Assembly: GCA_020746995.1 (NCBI GenBank)
Contig: JAGPXD010000003.1
Span: forward strand, 4,278,001 to 4,342,000
Source of the DNA: Plectosphaerella cucumerina
Lineage: Eukaryota; Ascomycota; Sordariomycetes; Glomerellales; Plectosphaerellaceae
Length of the DNA: 64,000 bases
Reading direction: 5' to 3'
Below the pieces are notes generated by a model, which saw only the letters and a list, made by a program, of their open reading frames with translations, ran no database searches and was not told the DNA's origin. Every line of letters starts with the position of its first letter. The first letter of the stretch is position 1. Of this stretch, positions 23,276 to 36,040 are shown one piece after another. The position numbers were made by a program, and so were the translations under genes.

Positions 23276-24734
23276 ATGTCCCACGGTGTAGGAGAGGACA
23301 AGGTCAACCTTGGCCAGGACGACTTTGACATTCTCAGCACCGTCGAGCGTGTCTGCTCTGTGTTCTCCCTCCTGGGCTGCATATTCATTATCGTCACATT
23401 TTGCTTTTCCAAGGCCTTCCACAAGCCCATCAACAGGCTGGTCTTCTATGCCTCCTTCGGCAATGGCATCACAAACATCGGCACGCTCATGGCTCGGTCC
23501 TACATCGGCGCCCCGGGATCGCCAGGCTGCCAGATCCAGGCCTTCCTTATCCAGATGTCAGTTGATCCGGTAACACACCCGGGCCGCTCTTGCTGACTTT
23601 GACAGGTTCATGCCGGCCGATGCTTTCTGGACGCTCGCAATGGCTGTCAACGTCTACCTGACCTTCTACTATCACTTCGACGGCGCAAGGCTTCGCAGGA
23701 TGGAGATACCTTACATCGTCGCCTGCTATGGCATCCCCTTCGTCCCCGCCCTCTCTTTTCTCTTCGTCACCAACAAGGCCGGCGTCAAAGTCTACGGCAA
23801 CGCCACCCTGTGGTGCTGGGTGTCTAGAGAATGGGGCATTTGGCGAATCATCACCTTCTACGGGCCCGTGTGGTGAGTCCTGCTGACCGCCAGCCCCTGG
23901 GTGTATCACAACTAACATATCCGCAGGGTTGCTATCCTCATCACTTTCTTCATCTACCTCCGCACCGGCGGCGACATCTACCGCAAGCGCAAGCAGCTCC
24001 GAGACTTCAGTGGCTCCGGCGGCGTCGACGGCACCCTCGTCTCCCAGAACCCTTTCACGTCGATGAAGACAACCGAGGTTCATATCACCAGCGAGTCCAT
24101 CGAACAGCCACAGGGTGCCATCATCATGGGACCCATTGACCGCCGCGATTCGCAGGCAAGCTCGGCACCTCGGGTGACCAACGGCGCCTACTCTTGCACC
24201 ATCACCGCCCAGACGAACGGGGAGCCCTCTACCGGTGACCATATTCTCCCAACCCAGAGCAACCCTCCCGGCACCGCGGCCGGCCCGGTGACGTCGGCTC
24301 CGAACACCCGCCAGACGGTGCACGCCGCCAACAACGCCGCTTGGTCCTACGCCAAGTGCGCTCTGCTCTTCTTCACGGCCCTCCTCATCACGTGGATTCC
24401 CTCGAGCGCTAATCGCGTCTACTCGGTTGTTCACCAGAATCACTCCCTCCGCCCCCTCGAGTACATGAGCGCCGCCGTCCTGCCCCTCCAAGGTTTCTGG
24501 AACGCACTCATCTACATGGTCACCTCGTGGAAGGCGTGCAAGTCGTTCTGGTATGACGTGCGCCACCTCCGCCGGCCGCAGGTTACAGAGTTCGTCGGCT
24601 ACCGGCACCACGACACCTTCAACGTCACCAAGAAGCGGTCCGGCGGCAGCGGGAGCGGCAAGTCGTACGAGACGGAGAGCATGACGGAGCTGGCCAACAG
24701 TCGGCCGGGATCGGGGGATCACCAGCGGATGTGA
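23276..24734 (+). CDS. cAMP-receptor-like G-protein-coupled receptor (Dicty_CAR type)
   Basis: Three exons (23276-23556, 23606-23872, 23927-24734) with 49- and 54-nt introns encode 451 residues. Seven hydrophobic segments are visible at roughly residues 23-47, 55-78, 94-117, 125-147, 175-201, 341-370 and 384-410. The loop between spans 5 and 6 is long (about 135 residues), hydrophilic and rich in Ser, Thr and Gly. A Ser/Gly-rich tail follows the seventh span. The spacing and the FYYHF, WCW and YSVVHQNHSL-type segments fit the cAMP-receptor-like class of fungal GPCRs. Those receptors act at the plasma membrane through heterotrimeric G proteins; ligands are unknown in most fungi. The start is the ATG at 23276. 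A minus-strand open frame across the last exon is a shadow. Confidence 0.85.
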
Positions 24735-25858
24735 GTCTTTGTTTGATAGCGGAGCGGCTTGACAGCTTTACGATATGTGTTGTTCTCTTATACCCAAAGT
24801 GCTGCGTCTCGATAGCAGCAGAGTCCGCAGATGATATGCGAGAGATCTATCTGTTCATCTTGTGCCCTTCATGAATGGCCTTCCTCCTGTAGAAGACGTA
24901 GCACCCGTGAGCACTGGTCCTTAACGTCCCAACTCCAGAGTCGGATATGCAGCACGGGGCAAGCAACCGCCCCTGAACCATTTGCGCAACACCACCACTG
25001 TTCCACCCGAGCAATCGGCCCCTGGGACCATCTCCATGTGCGCCCTCCGCAATCACCATACGAATACCCCTCCCGCAGCCTTCTCCTCGTCCACCGCCCC
25101 AAAGCCACAGCGGAGTTCTCCAACGGCGCTCCCTTCCCATCTCGGTCTCCAGATCCAGCGCCCTTAACTCGGACAGTCCAGGGGGTTCGACGCCACCTTG
25201 ACAGCCCAACTGCCGCCTCGGGTCAAGTTTCTCCCGGGGGTGGCCTGGAGCGTACCACTCTATGCGTAATAAGCGCTGACCGCCAGGCAGGGGGGTTTTG
25301 TCAGGGGTATTTCGAAAGGGTGAACGCCACATTCTGCGTGCAGATTCTTCTTCTTCAAGGGGGCGGTCTGCGGGCGTGATCCTAGCTGCAAACAGGAAGG
25401 CATATGAAGGAGGCGTTCGTCTGGCAGGTCACGCACGTGGGGTTTTCTGGTCTGTGAGGAGTAGGTGGCTGGCAAGCGTGGGTGTTGACGCTGTTGATGG
25501 CGGAGGATAACACATGCTCTGAAACCCCTGGGATGCAGGAGACGCCATGGCAGATGGTGGTGTGGTTCCGTTTGATTGTGATTCCCAAGACCATGGGTGG
25601 GTGGTAGCGAGCACGGGAGCTGAATGCTGTAGAGTCATTTTGACATCGGGTTAACTAGAAGTACACGGTCTGACACATTTCCTCGATTGGATGAACAAGA
25701 CTCAAGTCACATTAATCGGGGTATCCTCGAGTACTGTAGCTCATAGAAACCTCCAACGCCATGCGTATGCCCTCCTCAAAGCCTGGCTGCTCGAGACCTC
25801 GTGAGGCATGCCGTGGCACGCGCGAGACGCGCCAAGTAGCTGTCTGCCCCGGCCTCTT
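24735..25858. other. Convergent intergenic region
   Basis: 1.1 kb between the GPCR and the methyltransferase-like gene, whose 3' ends face each other. Nothing supported as a gene. Confidence 0.45.
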
Positions 25859-27933
25859 TCAACCCTCCTTCACTGCCTCGATCTTTGAGTAGTCCCAGAG
25901 GGTCTCCCTGGCCTGGCACTCCTCGACGATGGCGGGGTCCTCCCACCACCAGGTTTCGGCTTCGATCAGGTGGCCCCAGACCTCCATCCACAGTAGCCTG
26001 CCAACAAGAGTTCCGAGTTCCTGGTTCACTACACGCTCCGCTGTTTCCTCGGACGTGGACGCGGAGGGGCCGGAGGTCGATGGTGGCGCGACGGCATAAA
26101 ACTGGGCCATGGTGATGGTACTGCCCTCAGCACGGAGCGAAGAATCTGCCAACCAGACGGGGAACAGCTTGCTTGGGTTCATGCAGCGGAAATTCCGGTC
26201 CAGGTTGAATAATAGATGCTCGTCCAGCCATGCGCGCAGGCGGGGACCGAGGGTCGTGGCTGTGGGAAGGGGATCGATGAGGGTTATGTGAAAGGCGCCG
26301 CCGACTGATAGGGCGCGATGGATGCTTTTCAAGATGGCTGGCACTTCGGGCGATGGGACGAGGGACGGTAGGCTCAGTGAGTAGACCGCGCCAAAGAGGC
26401 CCTGCGCAATTGGGAATGATGTGGATGAGACCGCCGGGACTCTGACGGGATGGATGTTCGGGAACAACTCATGAGACAAAGGTTGGACCGACAGGTGGTA
26501 GATGTTTTTGTCGCAGTAGACAGCAGCCAGATATGACGTTGTCGCTATGGAAGAGCGAGGTCAGCGTAGGATCCCATGCTGGCCAAGGAGCGAGAGGCAC
26601 CTACCCTGTGACTCGTAGAGAGCCAGAACCTTCTTAGACTTTGCGGCGGTGGCAACCTTTGGGGGAACCTCCTTATCTTGGATCAGGTCCAGGGGCTTGT
26701 TCATGTGGTCCAGTGACGAGAGCATCCACCTCTTCTTCTCCATCTCGAGCTCCCTGTAGAGGTTTGCATCGTCGGAAATGCCCCATGTCTCTTTCAACCT
26801 GATGAGTCTGATACGGCAGCTGGCAGCACTCATCCTCTTGATCTCGCGCTGCATGGCGCTCAGGTCGAGAGATACGGGAATGTCATCCTCCAGCTCACCA
26901 GGCTCTTCCATGATGTCCTCGAATGTTGAAGCGCGCTGCTCTGGAGAGGGGACACAATCCCAGTCTTCGGGCGGCTTCCATGACTCTGGGTTATTGGGCT
27001 TGAAGTTGATTGCCCAGGAGGGAGCCTGGGTGAGAGAGGTTCTGGGAGAAGATGCCTGACCAGGAAAGAGTACGACAGGGGTATCATGCTTCCAGATGAT
27101 GGAGCTCCTGGAGCTGTGATGGGTCAGTAGGCCGAATTGATGAGTGAATAATTCTACGTACGAAGAAGGAGGAGAATGCGACAGTGTAAGGTGTGCATCC
27201 CTTGCCGGATCCGCCGTGATTCTGGTCTCGGATGTGATGCTGGCAATGTCGTTGTCCTCGTTGCGTGGACTCACAGTGACCTCTGTGTCCTTGGTGATGA
27301 AGGACGAGGGCCCCAGGGTCTGCACACATTGCGACGACTTGGTTGTCTTCTCGGCGACAGATGTGTTGCATGGTGATGGCGGAACAAAACCAAGGCCTGA
27401 TCCCTCAGCCCACTTCGAGAAGACCGAGTCTACATGTTCTGTGATCAGTGAGTGGTGAGTAATATGACTAAAAAAACCAACATACCTCGATTTGACGAGC
27501 CTGGCGAGTTCTGGAACGAGTCGATGAACTGATCTGGCCCTGAGCTGACACTAGATGGCTGGACAGCATTGGCCGATGCTTCGGAGAGCTGCGCAGAGGT
27601 TGAAATGACCGACGTAGCCGTCGAAAGGTGCGAGGCCCTTCGTGGTTTGTGCTCGCTGGTGGTGCTCACGGCGAGGGTTGCTGGCGACGTGGGTGCTGGC
27701 GAAGTGGTTGAGGGCGCCTTGGGAACAGTGCTTCGCTTGAGACTCTTAGGCCCAAAGATGCCGAAGGACTTGTTGTCCGAGGACGCTGAGCTGCGATTGG
27801 AGGTTGATCTCGCTTGTGGGCGATCCCTTTCTCTCCGTTCGCGCTGCTCACGCTGCTCACGCTGTATTGCCTTGCGCTCTCGGTGTTCTTTCACCGACTC
27901 CTTGTTGGGGTCAGTCCACACGACTTCCCACAT
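25859..27933 (-). CDS. Methyltransferase-like protein with disordered N-terminal half
   Basis: Four exons (27933-27486, 27429-27162, 27113-26605, 26544-25859) with introns of 56, 48 and 60 nt encode 636 residues; all junctions restore frame. The first ~200 residues are charged and low-complexity, with a Lys/Arg/Glu/Gln helix near residues 15-45 and then a Ser/Thr/Pro-rich stretch. The C-terminal ~230 residues resemble a fungal SAM-dependent methyltransferase. They include the FPIAQGLFGAVYSLSL motif-IV/post-I region, the ILKSIHRALSVGGAFHITLIDPLP motif with the usual LxPGG-type turn, and a long tail with PSKLFPVWLADSSL. Motif I is eroded: the KKVLALYESQ region lacks the GxGxG loop. I use the ATG at 27933; the preceding in-frame TTG is not a likely start. 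Substrate is unknown and catalysis is doubtful. Confidence 0.7.
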
Positions 27934-30900
27934 GATGGAGGCTTGGTCTGGGTGCAAGTGTGATGCGCCGAAGTTGGGTGTGCTGAGATCGCGAATTGGC
28001 TAAGGCTGTTGTATCTCTACCGCACCGAAAGGATTGCCGGAGGGTTTGATTTGTGATAAAGGGGTCATCTGTGGATGAAGGCGGGGCTGTCGACGAGATG
28101 GAAGCGGTGGTGATGGGTGCTTTTGGAGTTCTGGGCAGCGACGATCCCGCCAAGTGAATATCGACGGCTTCCGAATTGGGATATCGAAGATGTGTGGGAC
28201 GTTCTGCGGCAGGCTCCGAGGGATGACGAGCAGCAAACTTGACCCTGCCTCCAGAACCGATATGATGGTAACGATGGTGAGAGGTTGGCCAGGGGTGACG
28301 ATGAGAGTCGCTCACGGGAGCCGGTCGCATGCGCTGGGGTAGAACAGAGCCGCGATTGTGGCAGATTGGCCCCTGCCCGGGCGACGGGGTTACGCCGTGA
28401 GGCAGAGGGACAGGACGGGCGAATGCAGATTATCTGCTGACAGTTTGGTAGAGATGACGGATTTGCGGGGTCGATCTGGAAAACCAACTGGAGGGGGGGA
28501 TATTATGGAGGATCTGGGGGGATCTGGATGTCAAGATGGCGTCTGGATGAGATGGGATGGGATGGGATAGAAAGTAGAAATATCCTTGGTCTCGACGTGT
28601 TGTTCAGCTGGCTGAAGTGCCAGATGAGGTTGGCCTGTCCAGAGAGTGGGGGATGGTGGAGGTTGACTGATGAAAAGGGACTTGTAGGAAAACGCGGTGC
28701 GGCGCGGTGCCAGTGCGTCAAAAGATTTGCCGATGGCCTGGCCGTGCCTTGTAGAGGCAGGCACGAGGACCCGGGGAAGGAGCGGGCGATACCTTCCACA
28801 CGTGAGCCGCTCCTTCCCACCAGGAGGAAGGAACGATTTTGCTTTGGAAAAGGCAGGAGCGGATTTCATACAAAACCTCAGTCTAGCTCTTTCTTAGGCT
28901 CTTGAAAGAAGCTAGTTGTTTCAAATCCGTTTTCTGTTGCTGTCCTCTCGGCAGCATCATCAACTGGGTGTTTTGACACGGCTCCATGAGGAGACCTGAC
29001 TGAAGTGGATAGAAATGGCAAGTGTAGTAGTAGTACTGTATTGCCTCGGAGTAGAGACTCGTTGTAAACCACGTGAATCTCACCTGGCCTCCAAATTCCG
29101 TCTCGACTCCCTCTTCTGTGACGCCTCGGATACTCTTCTGTCTGGTCTCTGGCATGTGCGATGAAGAGTGAGACCTCCACGGCTGCCCTTGTAGAAGGCC
29201 CAATCGATAGGACCATATTCTCTCGACTTCCTACTCCTGGCTGCTCCTCTGCGGGTTGTGTGATCGTACTCGGCTTCCGGGTCTTGTACAGTGTTGCATC
29301 GCAGTCGGAAGACCTGCCATGCTGGCTCGCAGATGAACCAGCTCTATTGCTCTGCTGTACGACTGGCCAAGCACATGTGCTCCATGTAACCATTGCTCGA
29401 GCACCTATGATGACCTCATGAACCGAGGATTCCACTGCCGGCACTCACAGCTGAGACCAGAGGCTGAGTCTGTCTTGCATCTTGCGCCATGGCGCATCTT
29501 GCCACCAACAAACTGGACTGCCTTCGATAGATATCGGCCGTTTGGTGTCTATTCGCTCTGCTTCAAATGAACTATTCAACATCCGTGGATATGCTGTAGC
29601 AAGTGACACGGAATTCACATGGCAGAGTTGACAGGCTTCACCAAACACGTCGTGATACCTGCTTGGCCGCGACGCGGGCTACCAAGGCACACAAACGGGC
29701 CGGACGACGGCCGCTATCTGTCAATATAGGAAGTTCCGGCACTGAAGGTTGGAGAGGGGAAGGACTCATCCAGAAGAACTACCGACTTCGGTCTTCATGG
29801 CTCGGGGTGTATGTTGGTCGGCTCGAGACCCCCTGATCTCCCCGCATCATGAAGGCACGGTACCAAAGCAAGTCGCGACCCCAGCTATTTACCTTTCCGC
29901 CCGCCAGATACTCGACACCGGCATCCAGATCCGGGTGAATGCCGCCTGCGGGCTCATCGATGGACACGAGTACCCGGACAGAGGAAGCGACTCGAGCTGT
30001 CGAGGAGGCGGTCACGTTGGAGATGTTTGCTTGATGATGCAGATGGGCCGTCTCCCACCCGCGCTGCAATCTGCCTCTCTTGCCCCCCGGAGATCCTATC
30101 AGAAAGAGGTACTTCCCGGATCTGCCCGACAAGGCCGCGTGAGGTCGCACAGGACTCCCGATGACAGCCAGGGCTCCTCTTATCGCCAGTACAGGGCTCT
30201 CCCATGTCCCACGCTTCCCGGCTTGACCTGCCGTTTCTGCTACGCCTGTGATGCCCCGGCGGAGAATGGCGCCGATATTGTTATCCGCCGCATCCTGCAT
30301 CCTCCCCCGGCTGATCTTGCGATTACACTCAGGTGTGGACGCAAACCGTTTTGCCGGCGTCGGGATCTCCAACCGGCAGACTAGACCGGCAGTATTCAGA
30401 GTCTCCCATTCCTTCGGGATACCTGGGTACTGCCATGACGATGGACTAAAAGCCCTTCTTCCGAGAAGAATGCCCAGAACCTCAGTTCGACTCGGCCCAG
30501 ATGCTGACCGTTGTGCTTGGTCACGATGTAAGTCTCCGGATCTCATGCGTATTTCCGCCAACCGCGCTCGAACGAGCCTATCGCGGGGGTTGGAAACATG
30601 TCTCGCTTGCTGTGTGCGATGGTGGAAAGGTCGGCTGCAGGCTGTAATGTCGGCATGCTGCGTTCGAGACGTGGAGCCTGCCGGTACTGGCCAAGGGGCT
30701 GCAGAATCCGGGCGGCTGTGTGTTCCAGGCGAATGTATCCTGTGCGTCGGAGACACGGGTGAAGGGGGGGACTGGAAAGGGAGACGTGTTGTGTAACGTG
30801 GCTCCTCCGATGATGCCGAGTCGGCGGGACGAGACCGAAAGATCTGCGGCGGCATTAGCCTCTCCACGACTCAAGCTCATGGTCGTCGATGTTCCCAGCA

Positions 30901-32001
30901 AAGGACACAAGGACCTGGCCAGATCTGTCCCTCGATCTGTAGGGGTTTCGAGGCCCGTGACGGTCGGCAACGCCCGCGCAGATATGTCAGAATATCAACT
31001 GCATCGGCTTGTCCGATCTGGCGATTCATCGTCCCTGTTCAGGTGCTTCCGAGATGATGTACATATTGCTATTCATGTCACGAGAATCTGCAGCTCGGCT
31101 GCATAGGACTTCTGCACCAGGCCCGGCGAAGCTCCTTTTCGCCTCCTTTTCGCCAACAAAAGGCACCGAGTCGAAAGAGCGCAAGCCAAGGCCCAGTCAT
31201 CCATGATGAAGTGTAGGTTGTCGCGGAGAAATGGCAGGACGATGGAATGTCGACATGCGATGTCGACTGCGGTGTAGGTTGTTGTCTCTTTTGCCCCTGG
31301 CCGCCTCAGGGGTAGGGAATGCGGTCTTGTGACAACATTAAAAATTGTCCAACTTGCCTGGAGACCAGAAGCTCAAACAGTAGAATCGTTTCAGGAAAGA
31401 GTCTCTTTTTCTGATTTTCCAAGTTGAGTGGATTCCCAGAGGAAGGAGCTGAGAATTTGCCCGTACCTTCCCTTTGACTTTCGTTTCAATCGCTCACCTT
31501 CCCAAGTTGGCGCCTTCCCTCCCCGGCACCTCTCGGCCCTTTTTGCCTCGTCCACCTCCAACCTGGATCTACCACCTCCAGCCACCTCCCCCCTACTCGC
31601 CGTGCTCTGGGCACTCGGGGTTTCCCAGCTCGTACGAAGGACTCGGATCTGAGACAGCCCAACCTTGGGCACCTTCCCACCCCATCTGCGAGGTATTCTC
31701 CCCCTCAAATTTTCCGCAACACGAGGGGAACTCGCCCGCAGCACGTTCTCCACGACTCGTCGTTCTTCCATCACTACTCGCCGACTCGATCGTTCTGTCG
31801 AGGGCCTCGTGTGACTCTCTCTCCCAGCCCGGCCATCTCCGACTGGCACAGTGGCGAGATACACAGGGGACGACTCCATCGGGACTCTGATCAACCAAGC
31901 CAGGCCTCGCCCGCCTTCTCTTTCAACTCTGATCATTCCCCCGACCCAAAGCCTCCCGAAACAAAACACTCATCTTCCGGTCTTCCGAGGGGACAACCAT
32001 C
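27934..32001. other. 4-kb divergent intergenic region (methyltransferase-like / azgA)
   Basis: No gene is supported. A 362-codon minus-strand open frame at 29779-30867, overlapping a 211-codon plus-strand frame at 29749-30384, has no recognisable domain and is Arg/Ser/Pro-rich. A GGGAT pentamer repeat occurs at about 28552-28568. Near 31940-32000 lies the azgA leader, with CGG-N4-CCG at 31978-31987. The region may include two long promoters. Confidence 0.4.
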
Positions 32002-34273
32002 ATGCAACCCATGGAGCATGCTGACCCTCCTCCTGCCGAGAAACGGTCGTTCATCGATCGTATCAAGGCCAAGCTCCACACGGGCAGGAGGGCAATTGAT
32101 CGCTTCGATCGAGCCGTTTCGTCTTCTACCTTTGGCCGCATTTTTAGGCTCGATGGCAGCGGTCACGTATGTTCTCCCAATGAGCTTTCCGAGTTCAAGG
32201 GCCATGGATGCTGACTTCCGCTACAGCCTCAACAGATCCCCGATTCTTCGTTTCTGAAGGAAATCCGCGCCGGTGCAACCACATTTGCAACCATGGCCTA
32301 CATCATCGCTGTCAATGTGAGTCTGGGAGCTTCAAGTCCATCTTTCAGGACGCACGCTGACCTCCCTCAGGCCATCATTCTCTCCCAGACCGGCGGTACT
32401 TGTGTCTGCGGTCTCCAAGACAAGATTGACTGTGACTCCATCCCCGCCTACAAGGCCTGCAAGGAAGGTCAGTTTACCTCCATCTCAGTCCCGACTGTAG
32501 TGCTTGCCTGACCATGGAAGCAGATGTTCGACGCGACCTCATCACAGCTACCGCTGCTGTCGCCGGAATGTCCAGCTTCATCTTCGGATTCTGCACGAAT
32601 CTGCCCGTTGCTCTCGCGTAAGACTTCTGCCCCAACTGCTGCTGAGCCCTGCTCATGACTTCTAGGCCTGGCATGGGTCTCAATGCCTACTTCGCTTTCC
32701 AGGTCGTCGGCCCCAATGGTTCCGGTTCCATCTCCTACGAGGTCGCTCTGACCGCAGTCTTCATCGAGGGAATCATCTTCATCTTCCTCGCCCTGACCGG
32801 CATGCGGCAGTGGCTCGTCAAGCTGATTCCTGCCACCATCAAGACGGCCACAGGCGTCGGTATCGGCTTCTTCTTGACGGAGATCGGTCTTTCCTATTCG
32901 ACTGGCATTGGTGCCATCACTGGAGGCTTCAAGGCCACGCCTCTCGCCATCGCAGGATGCCCGCAGGAGAATATTGACAAGACGACTCAGATGTGTGAGA
33001 CGGGTATCATGTCGAGTCCCAAGGTAAGTCTCTGCATCCGTCTGATATCGCCAGATTCTGATCATTGTTAGATGTGGACTGCCATCTTTGCAGGTGGTAT
33101 CGTCACGGCCTTCCTCATGTCTTTCCGTGTCAAGTACGCCCTCATTGTCGGCATTGCCCTGGTGTCGATCCTCTCGTGGCCGTAAGTTCGCTTCGCTCCA
33201 CCTCTCGTGCCATGCTGACCTCTCAGGCGCAATACGGACATCACCTACTTCCCGTACAACCCGGAGGGTGATGCCCGCTTCGAGTTCTTCAAATCCGTCG
33301 TCTCCTTCCATCCGATCCGCAACACTCTCAATGTTCTCGACTGGAAGGTTGCCGGCAACGGTTCTCAGTTCGCCCTCGCCCTCTTCACCTTCCTATACGT
33401 CGACATCATCGATGCCACCGCGACGCTGTACTCGATGGTTCGGTTCTGCGGTGTTGTGGATCCCAAGGATGGCGATTTCCCCCGCTCCACTATCGCCTAC
33501 TGCTGTGACGCCACCTGTATCTCGGTCGGAGCCCTTCTCGGCTGTTCCCCAGTGACGGCCTTTATTGAAAGTGGCGCCGGCATTGCGGAGGGGGGCAGGA
33601 CTGGCTTGACAGCCATGGTCACTGGCATCTGCTTCCTCGTCTCCATCTTCTTCGCCCCCATCTTCGCCTCTATCCCTCCTTGGGCCACAGGCTGTACCCT
33701 CGTTCTGGTAGGTGCCAAGGCTCTTGCTTCCGATATGTCCGAAGCTGACATGACAACCAGGTCGGATGCATGATGATTCAACAGATCACACAGATCAACT
33801 GGCGGTACATTGGAGATGTTCTCCCTTCGTTCGTGGTCATGACCTTCATCCCCTTCTCGTACAGCGTTGCCTACGGCCTCATCGCGTAAGTCTTCCAACT
33901 GAAACTTTTCGACAGCAGTAGCTGACACAGTTGTAGCGGTGTCTTCGTCTATACAGTTCTCAACGGCCTCATCGCGTTCACCGTCTGGATCAGCGGCGGT
34001 CGCCTTGAGCCGAGGGAGTACGACATGAAGGAGTACTGGTCCTGGAAGGGATCTGGCAAAGCGCCGTGGTTCGTCCGAGCCGTTCGAAAAAAGGGCTGCT
34101 TCGGCGCCAAGCCCGACACCGACGAGAGCAGCAAGCGGTCCTTCACCATGCATGAGGAGGTCGAGAGCTCCTACGATGACCAGTCTCGCATCGGATCATC
34201 CGACAAGACATCTCGCCAGCATGAGGACGAAATCGCGGTCGTGGCCTTCCCTAGGCCTTCTTACAACAACTAG
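32002..34273 (+). CDS. azgA: AzgA-type purine (hypoxanthine-adenine-guanine) permease
   Basis: Nine exons (32002-32166, 32227-32316, 32371-32467, 32524-32617, 32666-33023, 33072-33181, 33227-33707, 33761-33885, 33937-34273) encode 618 residues, and all eight introns are 45-60 nt. The protein has multiple membrane spans, a hydrophilic cytoplasmic N-terminus and a charged C-terminal tail. Recognisable motifs include FLKEIRAGATTFATMAYIIAVN, SQTGGTC, PGMGLNAYFAFQVVG, a TATLYSMV segment and the CSPVTAFIESGAGI and EGGRTGLTAM segments. These match the AzgA branch of the xanthine/uracil permease superfamily. A. nidulans AzgA is a high-affinity H+-symporter of adenine, guanine and hypoxanthine at the plasma membrane. 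This copy is about 40 residues longer, mainly in the tail. The start ATG at 32002 lies in a weak ACCATC context. Confidence 0.92.
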
Positions 34274-35019
34274 ATCATGCTCGGTCGTTTCGACACAGGG
34301 GTTCCAAGGGCCCTACGGACAAGAAGCAGGTTGATCGCGAACCCGCATGGACGGGAGGCCTGAGTATTCGTTCAGTCGAAGAGAAGAGCCCGAGAAGTGG
34401 TGACCTTCCTGCTAGGGGTAGGCAGTCTTGAAGGCCCAAAGCGACGCCCGAGGGGCATCGCAACTTGCGTGAGGCATGGTGCCATACGCGGACCTTTTAC
34501 AGGTCACGATATTTCTTGCTAGCTGGCCGACAAGGGCATTCGAGATGAGGGGTTGGCCCAAGATGAAGTGTGGAGGGAAGTGTGCGGGACAGCCTATGTG
34601 TAGATGCCGTCGGCCAAGATAGTTCATTGAACGTTATTTGAGACTGTGCCTAAAGATAGGGGTGCAAGTCGTTTGCAAAAGGGACGTGGTCGAGATCTGG
34701 CGATGATCGAGTTGAATCCGGTGCAGCATCGCGACGTGAGGTCGTGTGTGGGTCTTGCAAAAGCCGATGGCCCCACCAAAGCTCCAGGCCGGCCTCACGG
34801 TTGCGTCAGCTACTGCAGGTCCTCGCAGCTACCAGCGAACGAACTTCAGAGCAAGCTATCTCAACTTTCCCCATCGCCACGTTCTTCCTCAGCGACGGCA
34901 GGCACGAAGCAACAAAACCTCCGATCCAGTCAATTTTTTTTCCTTACCACCATTGCGAAGAATAAGCAGCCCTACACACCTACCTCGAGGTCTGCCAAAG
35001 CGGCTGGCTATTGGACAAG
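34274..35019. other. Intergenic between azgA and UCH37
   Basis: 746 bp of azgA 3' UTR and UCH37 promoter. No coding content recognised. Confidence 0.45.
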
Positions 35020-36040
35020 ATGAGCGGAGGTTGGAATACCAGTATGCTGAGAACGAACCTGTTGACCCTGGCGGTCGCACTTGACTGACAAACCTCGCTA
35101 CGCAGTTGAGTCGGACGCCGGCGTCTTCACCTACCTCCTCGAGAACCTCGGCGTCAAGGGCGTGCAATTCGAAGAGCTCTTGACGCTCGCCCCCGAGGAC
35201 CTGGCGCCACTGCAACCCGTGTACGGCATCATCTTCCTCTTCAGATACCCCTCGGAAGGTCTCCCAGCGCGTCCCAAGGAATCATACGACGAGGATGCAG
35301 CCGAAAGACTCTTCTTCGCCCGCCAGACGATCCAGAATGCGTGCGGCACGCAGGCGCTATTGTCGGTGGTGATGAACAAGAACGACGAAATTGAGATTGG
35401 CAAGGAGATGGGCGAGTTCCGCGAGTTTACCATGGCGCTGCCGCCGGAGTTCCGGGGCGAGGCGCTGAGCAACTCGGAGCTGATCCGGGAGGTGCACAAC
35501 TCGTTCGCCAAGAGCAGCCCCTTCGTGGACGAGACGCAGCGCACCTCCGACGAGAGCGAGGACGCATTCCACTTTGTGGCCTACTCGTCCATCGGCGGTA
35601 CACTGTACGAGCTGGACGGCCTGCAACCGGCGCCCATCTCGCACGGCGCCTGCTCCACGGACGAGTTCCCGGTCAAGATCTCCGGCATCCTGGCGGACCG
35701 CGTGGCGACGTACGCGAGCAGCGAGATTCGGTTCAATGTGCTGGCCATGGTGCGCGACCCACGCATTGCAGCGGCAGAGATTGGCGACCAGGAGACCATG
35801 GACCGGGAGAGCGACAAGCGGCGGCAGTGGCAGTGGGAGAACGCGCTGCGGAGGCACAACTTTGTCGGCTTCGCGGGCGAGGTGATGAAGGGGGTTGTGC
35901 AGGCCAAGCTCGGGGAGGGAGAGGGTGCCTACGATGCGTGGATCAAGGACGGCCTGGAGAGAAGGAAGCGCGACGAGGACGCGATGAGACTGAGGAGAAA
36001 GATGGGCGGCGGCGGCGATGATGAGGCGATGACGGGCTAG
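35020..36040 (+). CDS. UCH37: Ubiquitin C-terminal hydrolase, UCH37/UCHL5 type
   Basis: A short first exon (35020-35041, encoding Met-Ser-Gly-Gly-Trp-Asn-Thr), a 64-nt intron and exon 2 (35106-36040) give 318 residues. The peptidase C12 catalytic triad is complete: Cys87 in NACGTQAL, His163 in FHFVAY and Asp178 in LDGLQP. An oxyanion-hole Gln is expected just upstream in the YGIIFLF region. The C-terminal extension is helical and charged (about residues 240-318), like the ULD region of UCHL5 that contacts proteasome subunit Rpn13. In fission yeast Uch2 is proteasome-bound and trims ubiquitin chains. The start was chosen because it gives the conserved SGGWNTIESDAGVF N-terminus across the splice junction; the frame upstream of the acceptor reads from a TTG and is not used. 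Confidence 0.93.

Noticed and set aside
23547..24722. 391-codon minus-strand frame across the GPCR third exon
   Set aside because: It lies opposite clear transmembrane-coding sequence and shows no domain; GC-biased third positions keep the antisense open.
31978..31987. CGG-N4-CCG in the azgA leader as a UaY purine-induction site
   Set aside because: UaY is reported to bind CGG-N6-CCG; here the spacing is 4, and it lies in the leader just 15 bp before the ATG.
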